Shown here piece after piece: positions 23,106-32,164 of a DNA stretch of 64,000 bases. The stretch comes from Nitrososphaerota archaeon (GTDB taxonomy: Archaea; Thermoproteota; Nitrososphaeria; Nitrososphaerales; JACPRH01). The DNA is taken from assembly GCA_023379805.1 (NCBI GenBank), contig JAMCPI010000014.1, positions 1-64,000 on the forward strand, written 5' to 3'. Each line of letters opens with the position of its first letter. The first letter of the stretch is position 1. The notes below the pieces were generated by a model that was given only the letters and a program-made list of their open reading frames with translations, was not told the DNA's origin and made no database searches. Position numbers and translations under genes: made by a program.

Positions 23106-25514
23106 CTATAGCAGATAGAACAGGGGGAATAGGAAAAGCCAAATGACATCCACCATGTGCCAATACAGCCCGGTGTTTTCAACTCCCTTGTAAGACTCGG
23201 TAAAACCGTTTTTGTACGATTTAGCTATCAGGAAGGCTATTACAATTAAGCCGGCTATAACGTGAGCACCGTGCAGACCAACTGTAACGTAGTAGCTGGC
23301 CGCTGGAAGACCGCTTGTTAATGTGAAACCTTCAGCGTATAATCCTGCCCATTCGTAGCCTTTAATCACCATAAAGGCGGCGCCAAGCGCAAAGGTCGCT
23401 AACAGCCCGATTTTCAACCCCTTCATGTTCCCCTTCTTTATAGCGTTCAGAGCGAGAGCCATTGAAAGACTGCTGGTGACGAGGACGAGCGTGTTTATCG
23501 TACCGAGCACTATATTGTGGATGACCATCTCGCCGCCACCGGGAGCTGCGATAGTGCCGCCTTGGAGATGCGTAAGTATATTTGATACAAGTAGAGGCGA
23601 GGGCCAAGTGGCGCTGTTAGATCTGACGTAGACGTACCCGGAGACCACCATGCTGAAAAGCATCATTTCCGCGGTTATGAAGACCCACGTCCCAAGCTTC
23701 TCGTGAGAAACCTTTTCAAACGGCCACATCCCGTTTCCTTCAGCCTTCGCAGCGAATTTGCCTCTAAGATTGTCTCTGAACCAGCCTACCAAAGAAGCTA
23801 GAACCACGGCGAGACCCAGTATAGCGAGCGGAAGAAACATAGCCACACCTAACAGTCCCAGCGTAGTACCGATCGCTATCGTCAAGGGCCACGGAGTGTA
23901 ACTCTCCTCTACATCTTCCAACTCCGCTGAGACGCCCTTCGGAAAGACAATCTCCTCACTTCCAATCTTTGGCGAAACCTCGAAATCCTGCGCAGGAGGC
24001 GGAGACGGAATCAACCACTCGAGCGTCCAACCGCCCCACGGATTAGTTCCAGCGGGTGATCCACGCCTCAGGCTTAGCAGCATATTCGCAAGCAGTAGAA
24101 GCTGTATGCTTCCAAAGGTGAATCCCCCTATTGTCGCAATGTGATTCATGAAGTCCCACCCGGCTGTAGCTGGGTACGTGAAGATACGTCTAGGCATATC
24201 GAACAGAAAGAACATTGGGAAGTAGATCATAGTGAAGCCTATTGCCGAGATAAAGAAGTGGATCTTGCCTAATTTTTCATTATACATTCTACCAGTTATC
24301 TTTGGGAACCAGAAGTAAAGCGCGCCTAGGAGAGCGAAGATGACTGTGCCACCCATGACGAAGTGGAAGTGACCTACAACCCAGTAGCTTCCACGGAACT
24401 GGTAGTCAAGGGCTATTGAAGCGTTGAAAACACCGGTGATGCCACCAATGATGAACATGTAGATGGCGCCCAGCGCGAACAGCATCGGGGTACTGAGCCG
24501 TATCGACCCTTTTAGTAGAGTCACAATAAGATATATCGTAACGATCTCAAAAGGTAGAGAAATAGCCACGCTGGTGGCGCTGAAGATCTCCTTCACTAGA
24601 GCGGTTTCGGTTGTAGCGAACATGTGGTGACCCCAGACTATGAAACTGATTACCGAGGCTAAGGCGAACGCGCCTAGGATGAACTTCCGCCCATAAATCG
24701 GCCTTTTCGAGAAGGCCGGAACAATTTCGAATAGGATTCCGAGAGCAGGAGCTAAGAGAATGTAAACTTCAGGATGACCGAAGAACCAGAAGAAGTTTTC
24801 CCACAGGAGATCTCCACCCGCATTGGAAGTGAAGAACATGGTACCCAGAATTCTATCGGATAGAAGTAATAGAAGTCCAGCCCCCAGCGGAGGGAAGGCG
24901 AAGAGCATCATAATGACTGTGTAAAGGATTCCCCAAGTGAACAAAGGCATCTTTGACCACGTCATTCCCTGAGCTCTTTCACGAGCAATTGTAGTTATGA
25001 AATTGATAGTACTCATAGTGATGGATGCAACCAACGTAATAAGCGCCATCGCCGCTACAGTCATTCCCACCTGAGGCGTATACTTGGTTGTGTTGAGAGG
25101 AGCATAAGCGGTCCAGCCAACATCAGCACCTCCCCCAGGCAGAAAGAACGACGATACCAAAAGCAGCCCGCTGAAGAGGTAGAGCCAGTAGCTCAGCGCG
25201 TTAAGCCTTGGAAAAGCCATGTCTCTTGCGCCTATCTGTATAGGCACCACATAGTTCGCGAAGGCGAAGCCCATCGGGGAAAGAACCCAGAGAATCATCA
25301 TCAGCCCATGGGTAGTAACAGCTTGATTGTAGGCGGATGCGGTGAAGATGGACTGATTAGGTGAGAACAGTTGAACCCTGAAGTTCATCGCAAGGAAGCC
25401 TGCGAAGAACAGGAAGTAAAACGAGGTTACAAGGTAGAGAATACCCACGTCCTTGTGGTTTGTAGTGGTCAGCCAGCGTTTCAAAGAGAAGGTTTCGCTC
25501 AATCTATCAATCAC
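23106..25514 (-). CDS. heme-copper oxidase, fused subunits I and III (SoxM-like)
   Basis: An 802-residue integral membrane protein that reduces oxygen to water and pumps protons. Residues about 1-510 are subunit I with 12 predicted helices: low-spin heme His in TTHGLMMILW; the CuB/active-site FFGHPEVYILLAP, which keeps the Glu side of the A-family motif; WGHHMFATTE with two CuB His; and VGHFHFVMGG with the heme a3 and a ligands. From about 590 a subunit III domain follows (KLGTWVFITAEMMLFSMVV...YGLHGAHV-like end), ending in WHMVDVIWLFLFPLFYLL. The I+III fusion also occurs in Sulfolobus SoxM and some bacterial caa3 oxidases. Its start overlaps the coxII stop by 4 bp. Confidence 0.96.
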   Translation of the reverse strand: MIDRLSETFSLKRWLTTTNHKDVGILYLVTSFYFLFFAGFLAMNFRVQLFSPNQSIFTASAYNQAVTTHGLMMILWVLSPMGFAFANYVVPIQIGARDMAFPRLNALSYWLYLFSGLLLVSSFFLPGGGADVGWTAYAPLNTTKYTPQVGMTVAAMALITLVASITMSTINFITTIARERAQGMTWSKMPLFTWGILYTVIMMLFAFPPLGAGLLLLLSDRILGTMFFTSNAGGDLLWENFFWFFGHPEVYILLAPALGILFEIVPAFSKRPIYGRKFILGAFALASVISFIVWGHHMFATTETALVKEIFSATSVAISLPFEIVTIYLIVTLLKGSIRLSTPMLFALGAIYMFIIGGITGVFNASIALDYQFRGSYWVVGHFHFVMGGTVIFALLGALYFWFPKITGRMYNEKLGKIHFFISAIGFTMIYFPMFFLFDMPRRIFTYPATAGWDFMNHIATIGGFTFGSIQLLLLANMLLSLRRGSPAGTNPWGGWTLEWLIPSPPPAQDFEVSPKIGSEEIVFPKGVSAELEDVEESYTPWPLTIAIGTTLGLLGVAMFLPLAILGLAVVLASLVGWFRDNLRGKFAAKAEGNGMWPFEKVSHEKLGTWVFITAEMMLFSMVVSGYVYVRSNSATWPSPLLVSNILTHLQGGTIAAPGGGEMVIHNIVLGTINTLVLVTSSLSMALALNAIKKGNMKGLKIGLLATFALGAAFMVIKGYEWAGLYAEGFTLTSGLPAASYYVTVGLHGAHVIAGLIVIAFLIAKSYKNGFTESYKGVENTGLYWHMVDVIWLFLFPLFYLL

Positions 25515-26203
25515 TTCTTAGTCGCGTTTTCAAGCCACTTGCTGAACTGGTCTTGGCTTACCACGGTGATCGTGCCGACCATACCGGCGTGTCCAACCCC
25601 GCATAGCTCATAGCATCTAATGTCGTAACTTCCTGTAGAAGTGGGTTTGATCCAGATTTCACCCATTTGACCCGGTATGGCGTCAGAGGCTGTTTTGAAG
25701 TAAGGGACACCGAATTTGTGCTTAACATCTCTGCTAGTAACGTGAAAAACAATAGTTTGGTTCACAGGAACAACCAGGTTACTCACAGTCTCGACGCCGT
25801 TAGGATACTTGAAGCCCCAAGCCCATTGGAACCCGGTCACCTCGATGGCCAGACCCTTGTCAGGGGGGGTAGTGAGAACGTGGAAGGCGCTGAACGAGCC
25901 GACGACTAAAGTGGAGATAATGCTTAAAGTAACAAAGGAGAGCGCGAAAAGATACTTCAAATGTCCTCGATCCCTCGGAAAAGTACCGGGTTTCGGAGCA
26001 TCCTCAGGCTCAGGCTTACCGGGTTTATACCTATACTTGACAGCGGCGGTTACAAGAAAAGTTATGACAACAGCACCGATGATTATACCTAAAGTCGAAA
26101 AGTAATAGAAAAGTCCCCACCACTGATCAGCAGGAGGCGGAAAGACCAATCTAATCGCTTCTTGAGCGAAACCACTAAATTTAAGATTTAGGGTGCTTAT
26201 CAA
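25511..26203 (-). CDS. cytochrome c oxidase subunit II with CuA
   Basis: A 230-residue subunit with two N-terminal transmembrane helices (about 27-60 and 80-110) and an extracytoplasmic cupredoxin domain that receives electrons at the CuA centre. The CuA loop CYELCGVGHAGM has both Cys, His and Met ligands, and the upstream His is in the VTSRDVKHKF segment. It is the first gene of the oxidase operon. The start is TTG 26203 (M-I-S-T-L), with no nearby ATG in frame before the first helix; no strong Shine-Dalgarno was seen. No heme c motif is present, so a copper protein such as the one at 22.2 kb is a sensible donor. Confidence 0.94.
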   Translation of the reverse strand: MISTLNLKFSGFAQEAIRLVFPPPADQWWGLFYYFSTLGIIIGAVVITFLVTAAVKYRYKPGKPEPEDAPKPGTFPRDRGHLKYLFALSFVTLSIISTLVVGSFSAFHVLTTPPDKGLAIEVTGFQWAWGFKYPNGVETVSNLVVPVNQTIVFHVTSRDVKHKFGVPYFKTASDAIPGQMGEIWIKPTSTGSYDIRCYELCGVGHAGMVGTITVVSQDQFSKWLENATKK

Positions 26204-26331
26204 CCTATGTAGACGTTTCTCGCCTTTATCGCCCTAAAAAAACCAAAATTTAGGCGCGAGTGTATAACTATCGAGACTACTGTCTAGTTATCGCGGATAT
26301 GTTTGTTGTAAAGATATTTTCTATTGGATAT

Positions 26332-26820
26332 CTAGGCGTCAGGTAGTTTGTCGTCCCACTTTCCTTCGCCGAGCTCCCTCTGGAACTCTCGAGGATCCTT
26401 TCCTTCGACCTTTACGCCCATGCTTACGCAGGAACCCACTATCTCACGTGCAATTGATTTCACGGTTTTGCCGTATGACTGCTCCTTCTTAGCACGCGCG
26501 ATCTTTAGAAGATCGTCTATCTTCAGATCTCCGACTAGAGCGGTGTTGGGTGTTCCTGAGCCTTTAGGGACACCTGTAGCTTTCACGACTAATGCGGATG
26601 TTGTTGGTACACCTACTTCCACCTCGAACTCCTTCGTCTCAGTGTCTACGTGAACCTTTACAGGTACTCGCATTCCAGAATAATCTTTGGTCTTCTCGTT
26701 AATCTCTTTCACAATCATCATTACATTCACTCCGAGAGGACCCAAGGCTGGACCCAGCGGAGGGCCGGCGTTAGCTTCGCCACCGACTACTAGTGAAGCG
26801 ACAGTTTGTCTATCTCCCAC
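26332..26820 (-). CDS. rpl11: ribosomal protein L11
   Basis: A 162-residue protein of the GTPase-associated centre. Seen: the N-terminal GGEANAGPPLGPALGPLGVNVM Pro-rich segment, the KTKDYSGMRVPV linker and the C-terminal RNA-binding domain (PKGSGTPNTALVGDL...IAREIVGSCVSMGVKVEG). The length is typical for archaea. It follows nusG by about 125 bp on the same strand and is separated from rpl1-rpl10 by about 10 kb. Confidence 0.97.
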   Translation of the reverse strand: MGDRQTVASLVVGGEANAGPPLGPALGPLGVNVMMIVKEINEKTKDYSGMRVPVKVHVDTETKEFEVEVGVPTTSALVVKATGVPKGSGTPNTALVGDLKIDDLLKIARAKKEQSYGKTVKSIAREIVGSCVSMGVKVEGKDPREFQRELGEGKWDDKLPDA

Positions 26821-26945
26821 TTTACATCATCTGCCAGTCGTTGAGCGGGGTGCATCGAAACCGGGTTAATAAATCTTCGAACATCGACAATATCCGCTGC
26901 CAAGTTAATTACGGGAAAGGTGAGTAGGTAACTGAATGAATTGGT

Positions 26946-27410
26946 TTAGCTGCCGCCTTTCTGTATGAGTTTAAGGTAGTCAGCGTCAACTGTAACGGGT
27001 AGCTGATACGGTGCGTCGAGCAGGATCACGGTTACCTCCTTTCGAACCGCTTCGATTCTTGTGATTCTCGCCTGCATTCCCTTGAATGGCCCTGCGATAA
27101 CTTCGACTTTGTCGTTAACGTTTAGCTCAGTGATGATTGATTTGGTGACGAGGAACTTCTCTATGTCTTGGAACTGGATGATACCGGGGATTTGGCTTTT
27201 CACATGTTTGACGCCCGAGATGCTTTCACCCACTATCTGGGCATTAGGCGCCTCGACGAAAACGTAACCTTTCATCCCTTCGAAGACAAGCACTGAGTAA
27301 ACCTTCGTGCTCCGCATCTGTGCGCGATTCGCTACAAAGTTGGCGACGCTTTTCTCTTGGCCGCCTGTGGTCTTGACAGCGAATATCCTGCCGGTAACCG
27401 CTGCGGTCAT
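26946..27410 (-). CDS. spt5: transcription elongation factor Spt5/NusG
   Basis: A 154-residue protein that binds the RNA polymerase clamp and keeps it processive. Residues about 8-95 are the NGN domain (FAVKTTGGQEKSVANFVANRAQ...VYSVLVFEGMKGYVFVEA), and the C-terminal KOW domain contains NDKVEVIAGPFKGMQARI. The length is normal for archaeal Spt5. ATG 27410 touches the secE stop (27411-27413), so translation is coupled. The Spt4 partner is not in the window. Confidence 0.97.
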   Translation of the reverse strand: MTAAVTGRIFAVKTTGGQEKSVANFVANRAQMRSTKVYSVLVFEGMKGYVFVEAPNAQIVGESISGVKHVKSQIPGIIQFQDIEKFLVTKSIITELNVNDKVEVIAGPFKGMQARITRIEAVRKEVTVILLDAPYQLPVTVDADYLKLIQKGGS

Positions 27411-27587
27411 CTACCTTATTCCCAGCTGGAAGAAGGCTCCAATTGACTGTATGATGAAACCGATTGTGCCCACTACTCCGACGCCTAGGATGACGAGTTT
27501 CAGATATAGGGAGAACTCTGTCCAGTCAGACTTGCGTGCAAGCTTCAATGTGTTTACCGCGGATCGAGCAAAGTTACCTAAACCCAT
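27411..27587 (-). CDS. secE: protein translocase subunit SecE (Sec61 gamma)
   Basis: A 58-residue protein from ATG 27587 to TAG 27413-27411. It begins MGLGNFARSAVNTLKLARKS, an amphipathic segment, followed by DWTEFSLYLKLV and a single C-terminal transmembrane helix (LVILGVGVVGTIGFIIQSI). This is the archaeal Sec61-gamma layout, and the gene sits directly before nusG as in most archaea. Its role is to clamp SecY in the protein-conducting channel. Confidence 0.93.
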   Translation of the reverse strand: MGLGNFARSAVNTLKLARKSDWTEFSLYLKLVILGVGVVGTIGFIIQSIGAFFQLGIR

Positions 27588-27691
27588 TCTTTAACCGCTC
27601 CAAGCATTCGGGGCATGATGCTCAGTATATAGTTTTTCCCATGCGCAGGGTCGCATATTAACATGCAGGCTCATCGGAAGAGTCGGCCGTG

Positions 27692-28738
27692 TTACTCTTT
27701 AGCTTTGATTGTTACGGTTGTTGTCCCGTCTTTTAGACGCTCCATCGCGTATCTTCGGTCTGTGAGTAGTCCAGCTACGTGCAGATCTGTTAACATGTGC
27801 TGCGAAACTGATGAGACTCTGAACTTAGACTCGCCTTCGGCTAGGAACAGCGGCATTACGATAATGTCTCCTAGATGCTGGTCTATCGGTGCGCCTGAAC
27901 GGTATTCGGTTAAGAAGAGGTTCGCAACCTGCTTCCCAACCTTTTCAGCAGGCTTACCCCACTCCCCGATGGAGTCTGCTCCGATGAACGGCCCATCTGC
28001 GCCCACCGAGTACAGAACGATTGATGAGCCGGGGGACACGGCGTCCTCGACCTCTATCTTCATGTCGCTCCAGCCGACACCGGACTCGAAGAGGTGGTTC
28101 AAAGCAGAGCTCATCTGCCGCTCCGCCACGTTTCTGGGAAGTTTCGCGCAGATACTGACGGCTGACGGTTTGGGATTCTCTTTTGAGGTGATGTTCACCG
28201 CGGCCAGCGTTGTAGCGGGCTTCGCGTGTATTTTTACGATGCCGCCGCCTTTAGGGTAGAAGCCGCGTCTAACAACCTCTATCTCGACATCTAGCCCTAT
28301 TAGCTTGTAGATTGGCAGAACAACGTACCGAAAATAGTCCAGCGTGGGGCTCCACTTCACGTCTGTACCGCCAATGAGCTCCATCTCGCAGCCCCCGTTC
28401 ATGCTAGCAGCTGGGATTGCCACCATCATGATTAGAGTGACGCTTCCCGCGGTTCCAACATCAAACTTCAACGAGGATTCTACTCTACCGCTGGGTTTGA
28501 AGCTGATCCAGCTGGCGCCGAGGTGAAGGTTCTCAACCTCAGCCCCGCACATCTGCGAGACCGCTTTGACCGCCGCGATATGTTGAGGTCTCAGACCGGG
28601 GTTGTTACGCTTCGCTCGAATGTTGATTACTTTAACCGGTTTCTTCAGAATTGATGATAAGGCTACGGTGGTGCGCAGTATTTGTCCACCGCCTTCTCCG
28701 AAGGAACCGTCTATTTCGATGAGCGGAGTTTCACTCAA
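27692..28738 (-). CDS. rtcA: RNA 3'-terminal phosphate cyclase
   Basis: A 348-residue enzyme that uses ATP to convert RNA 3'-phosphate ends to 2',3'-cyclic phosphates. Motifs are IDGSFGEGGGQILRT at the N-terminus, RAKRNNPGLRPQHIAAVKA, and the adenylated His near the C-terminus in GAPIDQHLGD. The length is normal. It stands between secE and nadM on the same strand, with about 60 bp to nadM. No RtcB is seen in the window. Confidence 0.96.
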   Translation of the reverse strand: MSETPLIEIDGSFGEGGGQILRTTVALSSILKKPVKVINIRAKRNNPGLRPQHIAAVKAVSQMCGAEVENLHLGASWISFKPSGRVESSLKFDVGTAGSVTLIMMVAIPAASMNGGCEMELIGGTDVKWSPTLDYFRYVVLPIYKLIGLDVEIEVVRRGFYPKGGGIVKIHAKPATTLAAVNITSKENPKPSAVSICAKLPRNVAERQMSSALNHLFESGVGWSDMKIEVEDAVSPGSSIVLYSVGADGPFIGADSIGEWGKPAEKVGKQVANLFLTEYRSGAPIDQHLGDIIVMPLFLAEGESKFRVSSVSQHMLTDLHVAGLLTDRRYAMERLKDGTTTVTIKAKE

Positions 28739-28799
28739 TCCGGCTCACACTTTGAAGGTTCCCTGTATTATTAAATTCATATGTGGTTTGCAGGTAAGT

Positions 28800-29348
28800 T
28801 TAGAGGTCACGTACGGTGAAGTCCTTCTTCAACAGATCCTTAATTCTCTCAACCCCACCTATCTGCTCAATGAATCCGGCTACGTCCTTAGGGACTAAAT
28901 CCGACCAGTCTTCACCTAGGAGCATTCGTCGCCGAATCTCTGTTGCCCAAAAGATTTCACGCTTAATCAGAGGCACAGATTCGATTCTGCCATTCGCCTC
29001 CTTAACCAAGCGGCGTGTAAGCGGCTCATTAGAGTAGACTACATCGAAACTCGGAACGTAGGATTGGACTTCAGCCAGCCACGTTGAGTGCATTGTGACA
29101 TCGGGCACCGGGATCACATAGTATTTCGCAGGGGCAATCTTCGCTCCATTCAGGGCCAGCCTGATCATCGTGATTCTTTCTCCCGCTGTGAATGGATTAG
29201 TGTCTGTGTGGCTGTGCTGTGCGCTTCCAACAACAATAATTAGCTCATCCACCTTTTCAAGAATATACCTTATCGCTTCAAGGTGACCGTTGTGGAACGG
29301 CTGAAACCTTCCAACGAACAAACCGCGACTCAGCGCTTTCTTCTTCAA
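28800..29348 (-). CDS. nadM: nicotinamide-nucleotide adenylyltransferase
   Basis: A 182-residue nucleotidyltransferase joining NMN and ATP to form NAD+. Archaeal-type NadM motifs: GLFVGRFQPFHNGHLEAI with the FHNGH catalytic His pair, VGSAQHSHTDTNPFTAGERI, and EIRRRMLLGEDW near the C-terminus where phosphates are bound. The length is typical. The start is at 29348, and the divergent aminotransferase starts at 29476. Confidence 0.95.
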   Translation of the reverse strand: MKKKALSRGLFVGRFQPFHNGHLEAIRYILEKVDELIIVVGSAQHSHTDTNPFTAGERITMIRLALNGAKIAPAKYYVIPVPDVTMHSTWLAEVQSYVPSFDVVYSNEPLTRRLVKEANGRIESVPLIKREIFWATEIRRRMLLGEDWSDLVPKDVAGFIEQIGGVERIKDLLKKDFTVRDL

Positions 29349-29475
29349 CTAGCTAACTCTTCCTGCCTATCGTTGAAGGCGCGCGGCTTGAAATGTTTTG
29401 CTGAACCGGCATAAGTAGTTGCAAACCTCTTAGATACAGCAAAGTTTACAAAACTCCTTCTGTTGACGAAACGGG

Positions 29476-30624
29476 ATGAACCTTCGAAAACTGATTATGC
29501 TTCCGGGCCCGACGAATGTGCCTGATCGAGTAATGGTTGCGATGCTGAACCCAGTTATGGGTCATAGAACGCCAGAGTTCGGTGTCCTAATGAAGGGGAT
29601 TCTCGACAAGTCGAAACAGGTTTTCCAAACCTCATGCGATGTGATAGTGTTAACAGCATCTGGAACAGGAGGTGTCGAGGCGGCCATCACTAACATTGTG
29701 AAGCAGGGTGACAAGGCTGTTGTCGCAGTTTACGGCGAGTTTGGAGAAAGAGCAGCCGATCTCGTAAAGGGCAGTGGCGCGGAGGCCATTAAGGTCGAGT
29801 CACACTACGGCGACACCCCGAAGATCGATCAGTTAGAGGAGGCTTTTGAGAAGAACCCTAAGGCTAAGGCGCTCGTCATCGTTGCTAACGAGACCTCAAC
29901 CGGATGCAGCTTCAAACAGCTCAAGCAGGCTGGAGACCTAGCAGCGAAGTACGGCGCCTACTTCATTATCGACGCGGTTTCAAACCTCGGAGGCGAAGAT
30001 GTTCCGTTTGACAAGATCGGCGCAGACGTAGTTGCAACAGGGAGCCAGAAGTGCTTAGCTGCACCACCGGGGTTAGCTATGGTGGCTATCAGCGAGAAGG
30101 CGAAGAAGTACATCACAGCGAATCCGCCGGCTTTACTTTACTACAATATTCCTAGATACCTGAAGTACGCGAAGGAGCTGCAAACACCTTTCACCCCTGC
30201 GCTGCCGCTCTACCACGCGTTGGACGAGGGGTTGAACATGGTGCTTGAGGAGGGGCTGCAGCAGAGAATCAAACGGCACACTATGTGCGCGGACGCCTTC
30301 TACTCAGGCTTCAAAGCAATGGGGCTTGAACTCTTCGCAAAGGAGGCGGCTAGATCTAACACCGTAATTGCGGTCAATTATCCTAAAGGCACTGACGACA
30401 AACAGTTCCGCGGAACACTCGACCGTGATCACAGAGTCGTCGTTGCAGGCGGCTTCGGTGAGTACAAGGGGAAGGTCTTCCGAGTAGGCTCAATGGGTGA
30501 AGTGAGCCGTTACCACGTCTTAACAACAATCTCGGCGGTAAACCAAACCCTGAAGGAGCTATCAGGACAGGTTAACAACAAGGATCCTGCCGAGGTAGCA
30601 AAGGCGAAGCTAGCCGGGCTCTAG
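29476..30624 (+). CDS. class V aminotransferase (alanine-glyoxylate / serine-pyruvate type)
   Basis: A 382-residue PLP enzyme of fold type I. The start MLPGPTNVPDRVMVAMLNPVMGHRTPEFG is the substrate-entry segment typical of alanine:glyoxylate and serine:pyruvate aminotransferases. TASGTGGVEAAITN binds the cofactor phosphate, and the Schiff-base Lys is in ATGSQKCLAAPPG. The near-C-terminal FRVGSMGEVSRYHVL is also typical. Exact donor and acceptor cannot be assigned; phosphoserine or phosphonate relatives are less likely. It stands alone, divergent from nadM. Confidence 0.9.
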   Translation: MNLRKLIMLPGPTNVPDRVMVAMLNPVMGHRTPEFGVLMKGILDKSKQVFQTSCDVIVLTASGTGGVEAAITNIVKQGDKAVVAVYGEFGERAADLVKGSGAEAIKVESHYGDTPKIDQLEEAFEKNPKAKALVIVANETSTGCSFKQLKQAGDLAAKYGAYFIIDAVSNLGGEDVPFDKIGADVVATGSQKCLAAPPGLAMVAISEKAKKYITANPPALLYYNIPRYLKYAKELQTPFTPALPLYHALDEGLNMVLEEGLQQRIKRHTMCADAFYSGFKAMGLELFAKEAARSNTVIAVNYPKGTDDKQFRGTLDRDHRVVVAGGFGEYKGKVFRVGSMGEVSRYHVLTTISAVNQTLKELSGQVNNKDPAEVAKAKLAGL

Positions 30625-30870
30625 TTAGCTAGGCAACCAGAGAGCAGGTCTGAAACAAAGCACCTAACCGACCGGTGCGGCTGAGTTGAAGCTTTCGCAC
30701 TTTAGCCAGCATCATGCTTGTTGCAGTAGCCTAGATTGACGTGGGTTGTGGTCAGGGAGCGTAATGCTAGCTAATATGTAACCCTTGGAATATTACAGCA
30801 TGCCAGTGATGATAAGTCGAGGCTAGGTGATAGAATCGTTTTGGTTAGCGTAATGTTTTTACGGACTTCA

Positions 30871-30876
30871 TATAAG
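30871..30876 (+). promoter_or_regulatory. TATA box of the FKBP gene
   Basis: TATAAG within CATATAAG, 26 bp before the TTG codons at 30898/30901; the message would be leaderless. Confidence 0.55.
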
Positions 30877-30897
30877 TCCCAGCTGCAGAGTGATTAA

Positions 30898-31734
30898 TTG
30901 TTGGATAAGGGTTCACTTGTTCTCGTCCATATGACCGCGCGAGTTAAGGATACTGGCGAGGTTATTGAGACAACTATGTCGGAGGATGCTAAGAAGCTCG
31001 GTGTCTACGATGAGTCCAGAAAGTACGAGCCTAGGCTTGTCGCGGTCGGCGAAAGCTGGGTTCTGAAAGGTGTAGATGAGGCTTTAGCTAAAGCAGAGAT
31101 TGGAAAGAAAATTACCGTCGAGGTTCCGCCTGAGAAAGCATTTGGTGCCCGTGACCCTGAGAAGGTTAGACGCATACCGCTTAGGAAGTTTGGAGATAAG
31201 GCGGACGAACTCGCAGTCGGCGACGAAGTTGACGTTGACAACAGGATCGGTTTGGTCCGGTTCATCGGTTCAGGCCGGGCTCAGGTTGACTTCAACCACC
31301 GTTACGCCGGCAAAGTTCTCGTCTATGACTTGAAGCCGGAGAAGGAGCTAACAACCTCGAACGAAAAGATCATTGCGCTCATACGTAGAAGGCTGCCGGT
31401 AGAAGCTGAGAAGATATCACTTGACATCAAGGACGGCGAAGCTACAGTTAAACTGCCTCAGGACGCCTACCTAGCTGAAGGTCTACAAATCATAAAGCGA
31501 GCTGCTTCAACAGACATCTTCAAGCACGTCAGTGAAATAAGCAAGGTCAACTTCATCGAAACCTACGAGACGCCGAAGCCGAAGGAAGCTGAGAAACCAG
31601 CCGCTGAGAAGCCGACTAAAGCAGCGAAGAAAGAAGGAGAAGAAGAAAAGGCTGCACCGGAGGCGGAAAAAGCTCCTGCTAAGAAGGCACCTGCTAGGAA
31701 GAAGGCTGCACCGGCTGCAGCTAAGCCGGAGTAA
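30898..31734 (+). CDS. FKBP-type peptidyl-prolyl isomerase with a charged C-terminal tail
   Basis: A 278-residue SlyD-like protein that speeds proline isomerisation and acts as a chaperone. The FKBP domain begins KGSLVLVHMTARVKDTGEVIETT and continues with GKKITVEVPPEKAFGARDPEKVRRIP, followed by the IF (insert-in-flap) segment around IGLVRFIGSGRAQVDFNHRYAGKVLVYDL. The last ~70 residues are a repetitive Lys/Ala/Glu/Pro tail (EKPAAEKPTKAAKKEGEEEK), probably disordered and rather like the tails of some ribosome-associated proteins. The start is a TTG at 30898 or the next codon. The 3' end overlaps the convergent UPF0179 gene by 14 bp. Confidence 0.9.
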   Translation: MLDKGSLVLVHMTARVKDTGEVIETTMSEDAKKLGVYDESRKYEPRLVAVGESWVLKGVDEALAKAEIGKKITVEVPPEKAFGARDPEKVRRIPLRKFGDKADELAVGDEVDVDNRIGLVRFIGSGRAQVDFNHRYAGKVLVYDLKPEKELTTSNEKIIALIRRRLPVEAEKISLDIKDGEATVKLPQDAYLAEGLQIIKRAASTDIFKHVSEISKVNFIETYETPKPKEAEKPAAEKPTKAAKKEGEEEKAAPEAEKAPAKKAPARKKAAPAAAKPE

Positions 31735-32164
31735 CCTCAACTAGCGCACGGGAAGAACTGTAGGGGCACTCAAAACCCTTCTTCACAACCCGCTGAACTA
31801 TATACCGCTGTCCCGCCTTAACGTAACGGGGGAGGCAGCGGCATTCTTCTCCGCACGGTAAACCATCACCCGCGTTAGTGGTCACGGTTACCGTCATACC
31901 TTCTACTGCTTGGCCTCTGCTGACGGCCAGTAGCCTCGGGGAGGGTTTAACCTGTACCACAACAGCTTTTCCTTCGATCAGGGGGCAGTCCAACTTGTTT
32001 TTTCCTACCTCTGTGACTGAGTAAAACTCACCTTTCTGGAGTTTTCCAAGGCAGACCTTGAGGTTTCGGCAGCTTGTGCAGGGCTCTGGGACACCTAGAA
32101 ACTCGAATGAGTATCCGGGTTTTGCAATGACAGGATTGATGAGGGTGTAGATGCTGGGGGTCAA
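31721..32164 (-). CDS. UPF0179-family protein
   Basis: A 147-residue archaeal protein of unknown function, with several conserved Cys: C.SCRNLKVCLGKL near residues 29-40, a Cys in NKLDCPLIEG, then GLPCGEECRCLPRYV and KGFECPYSS. The Cys pattern suggests zinc or Fe-S binding. The family is widespread in archaea and usually lies beside unrelated housekeeping genes. It begins at TTG 32164, overlapping the egsA stop by 4 bp, so the two are translationally coupled. Its 3' end overlaps the FKBP gene on the other strand by 14 bp. Confidence 0.75.
   Translation of the reverse strand: MTPSIYTLINPVIAKPGYSFEFLGVPEPCTSCRNLKVCLGKLQKGEFYSVTEVGKNKLDCPLIEGKAVVVQVKPSPRLLAVSRGQAVEGMTVTVTTNAGDGLPCGEECRCLPRYVKAGQRYIVQRVVKKGFECPYSSSRALVEVTPA

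Noticed and set aside
30808-30850. Possible box C/D guide RNA (GTGATGATAAG... GTGATAG)
   Set aside because: A box-C-like motif is present, but no D or D' box (CTGA) occurs at proper spacing.
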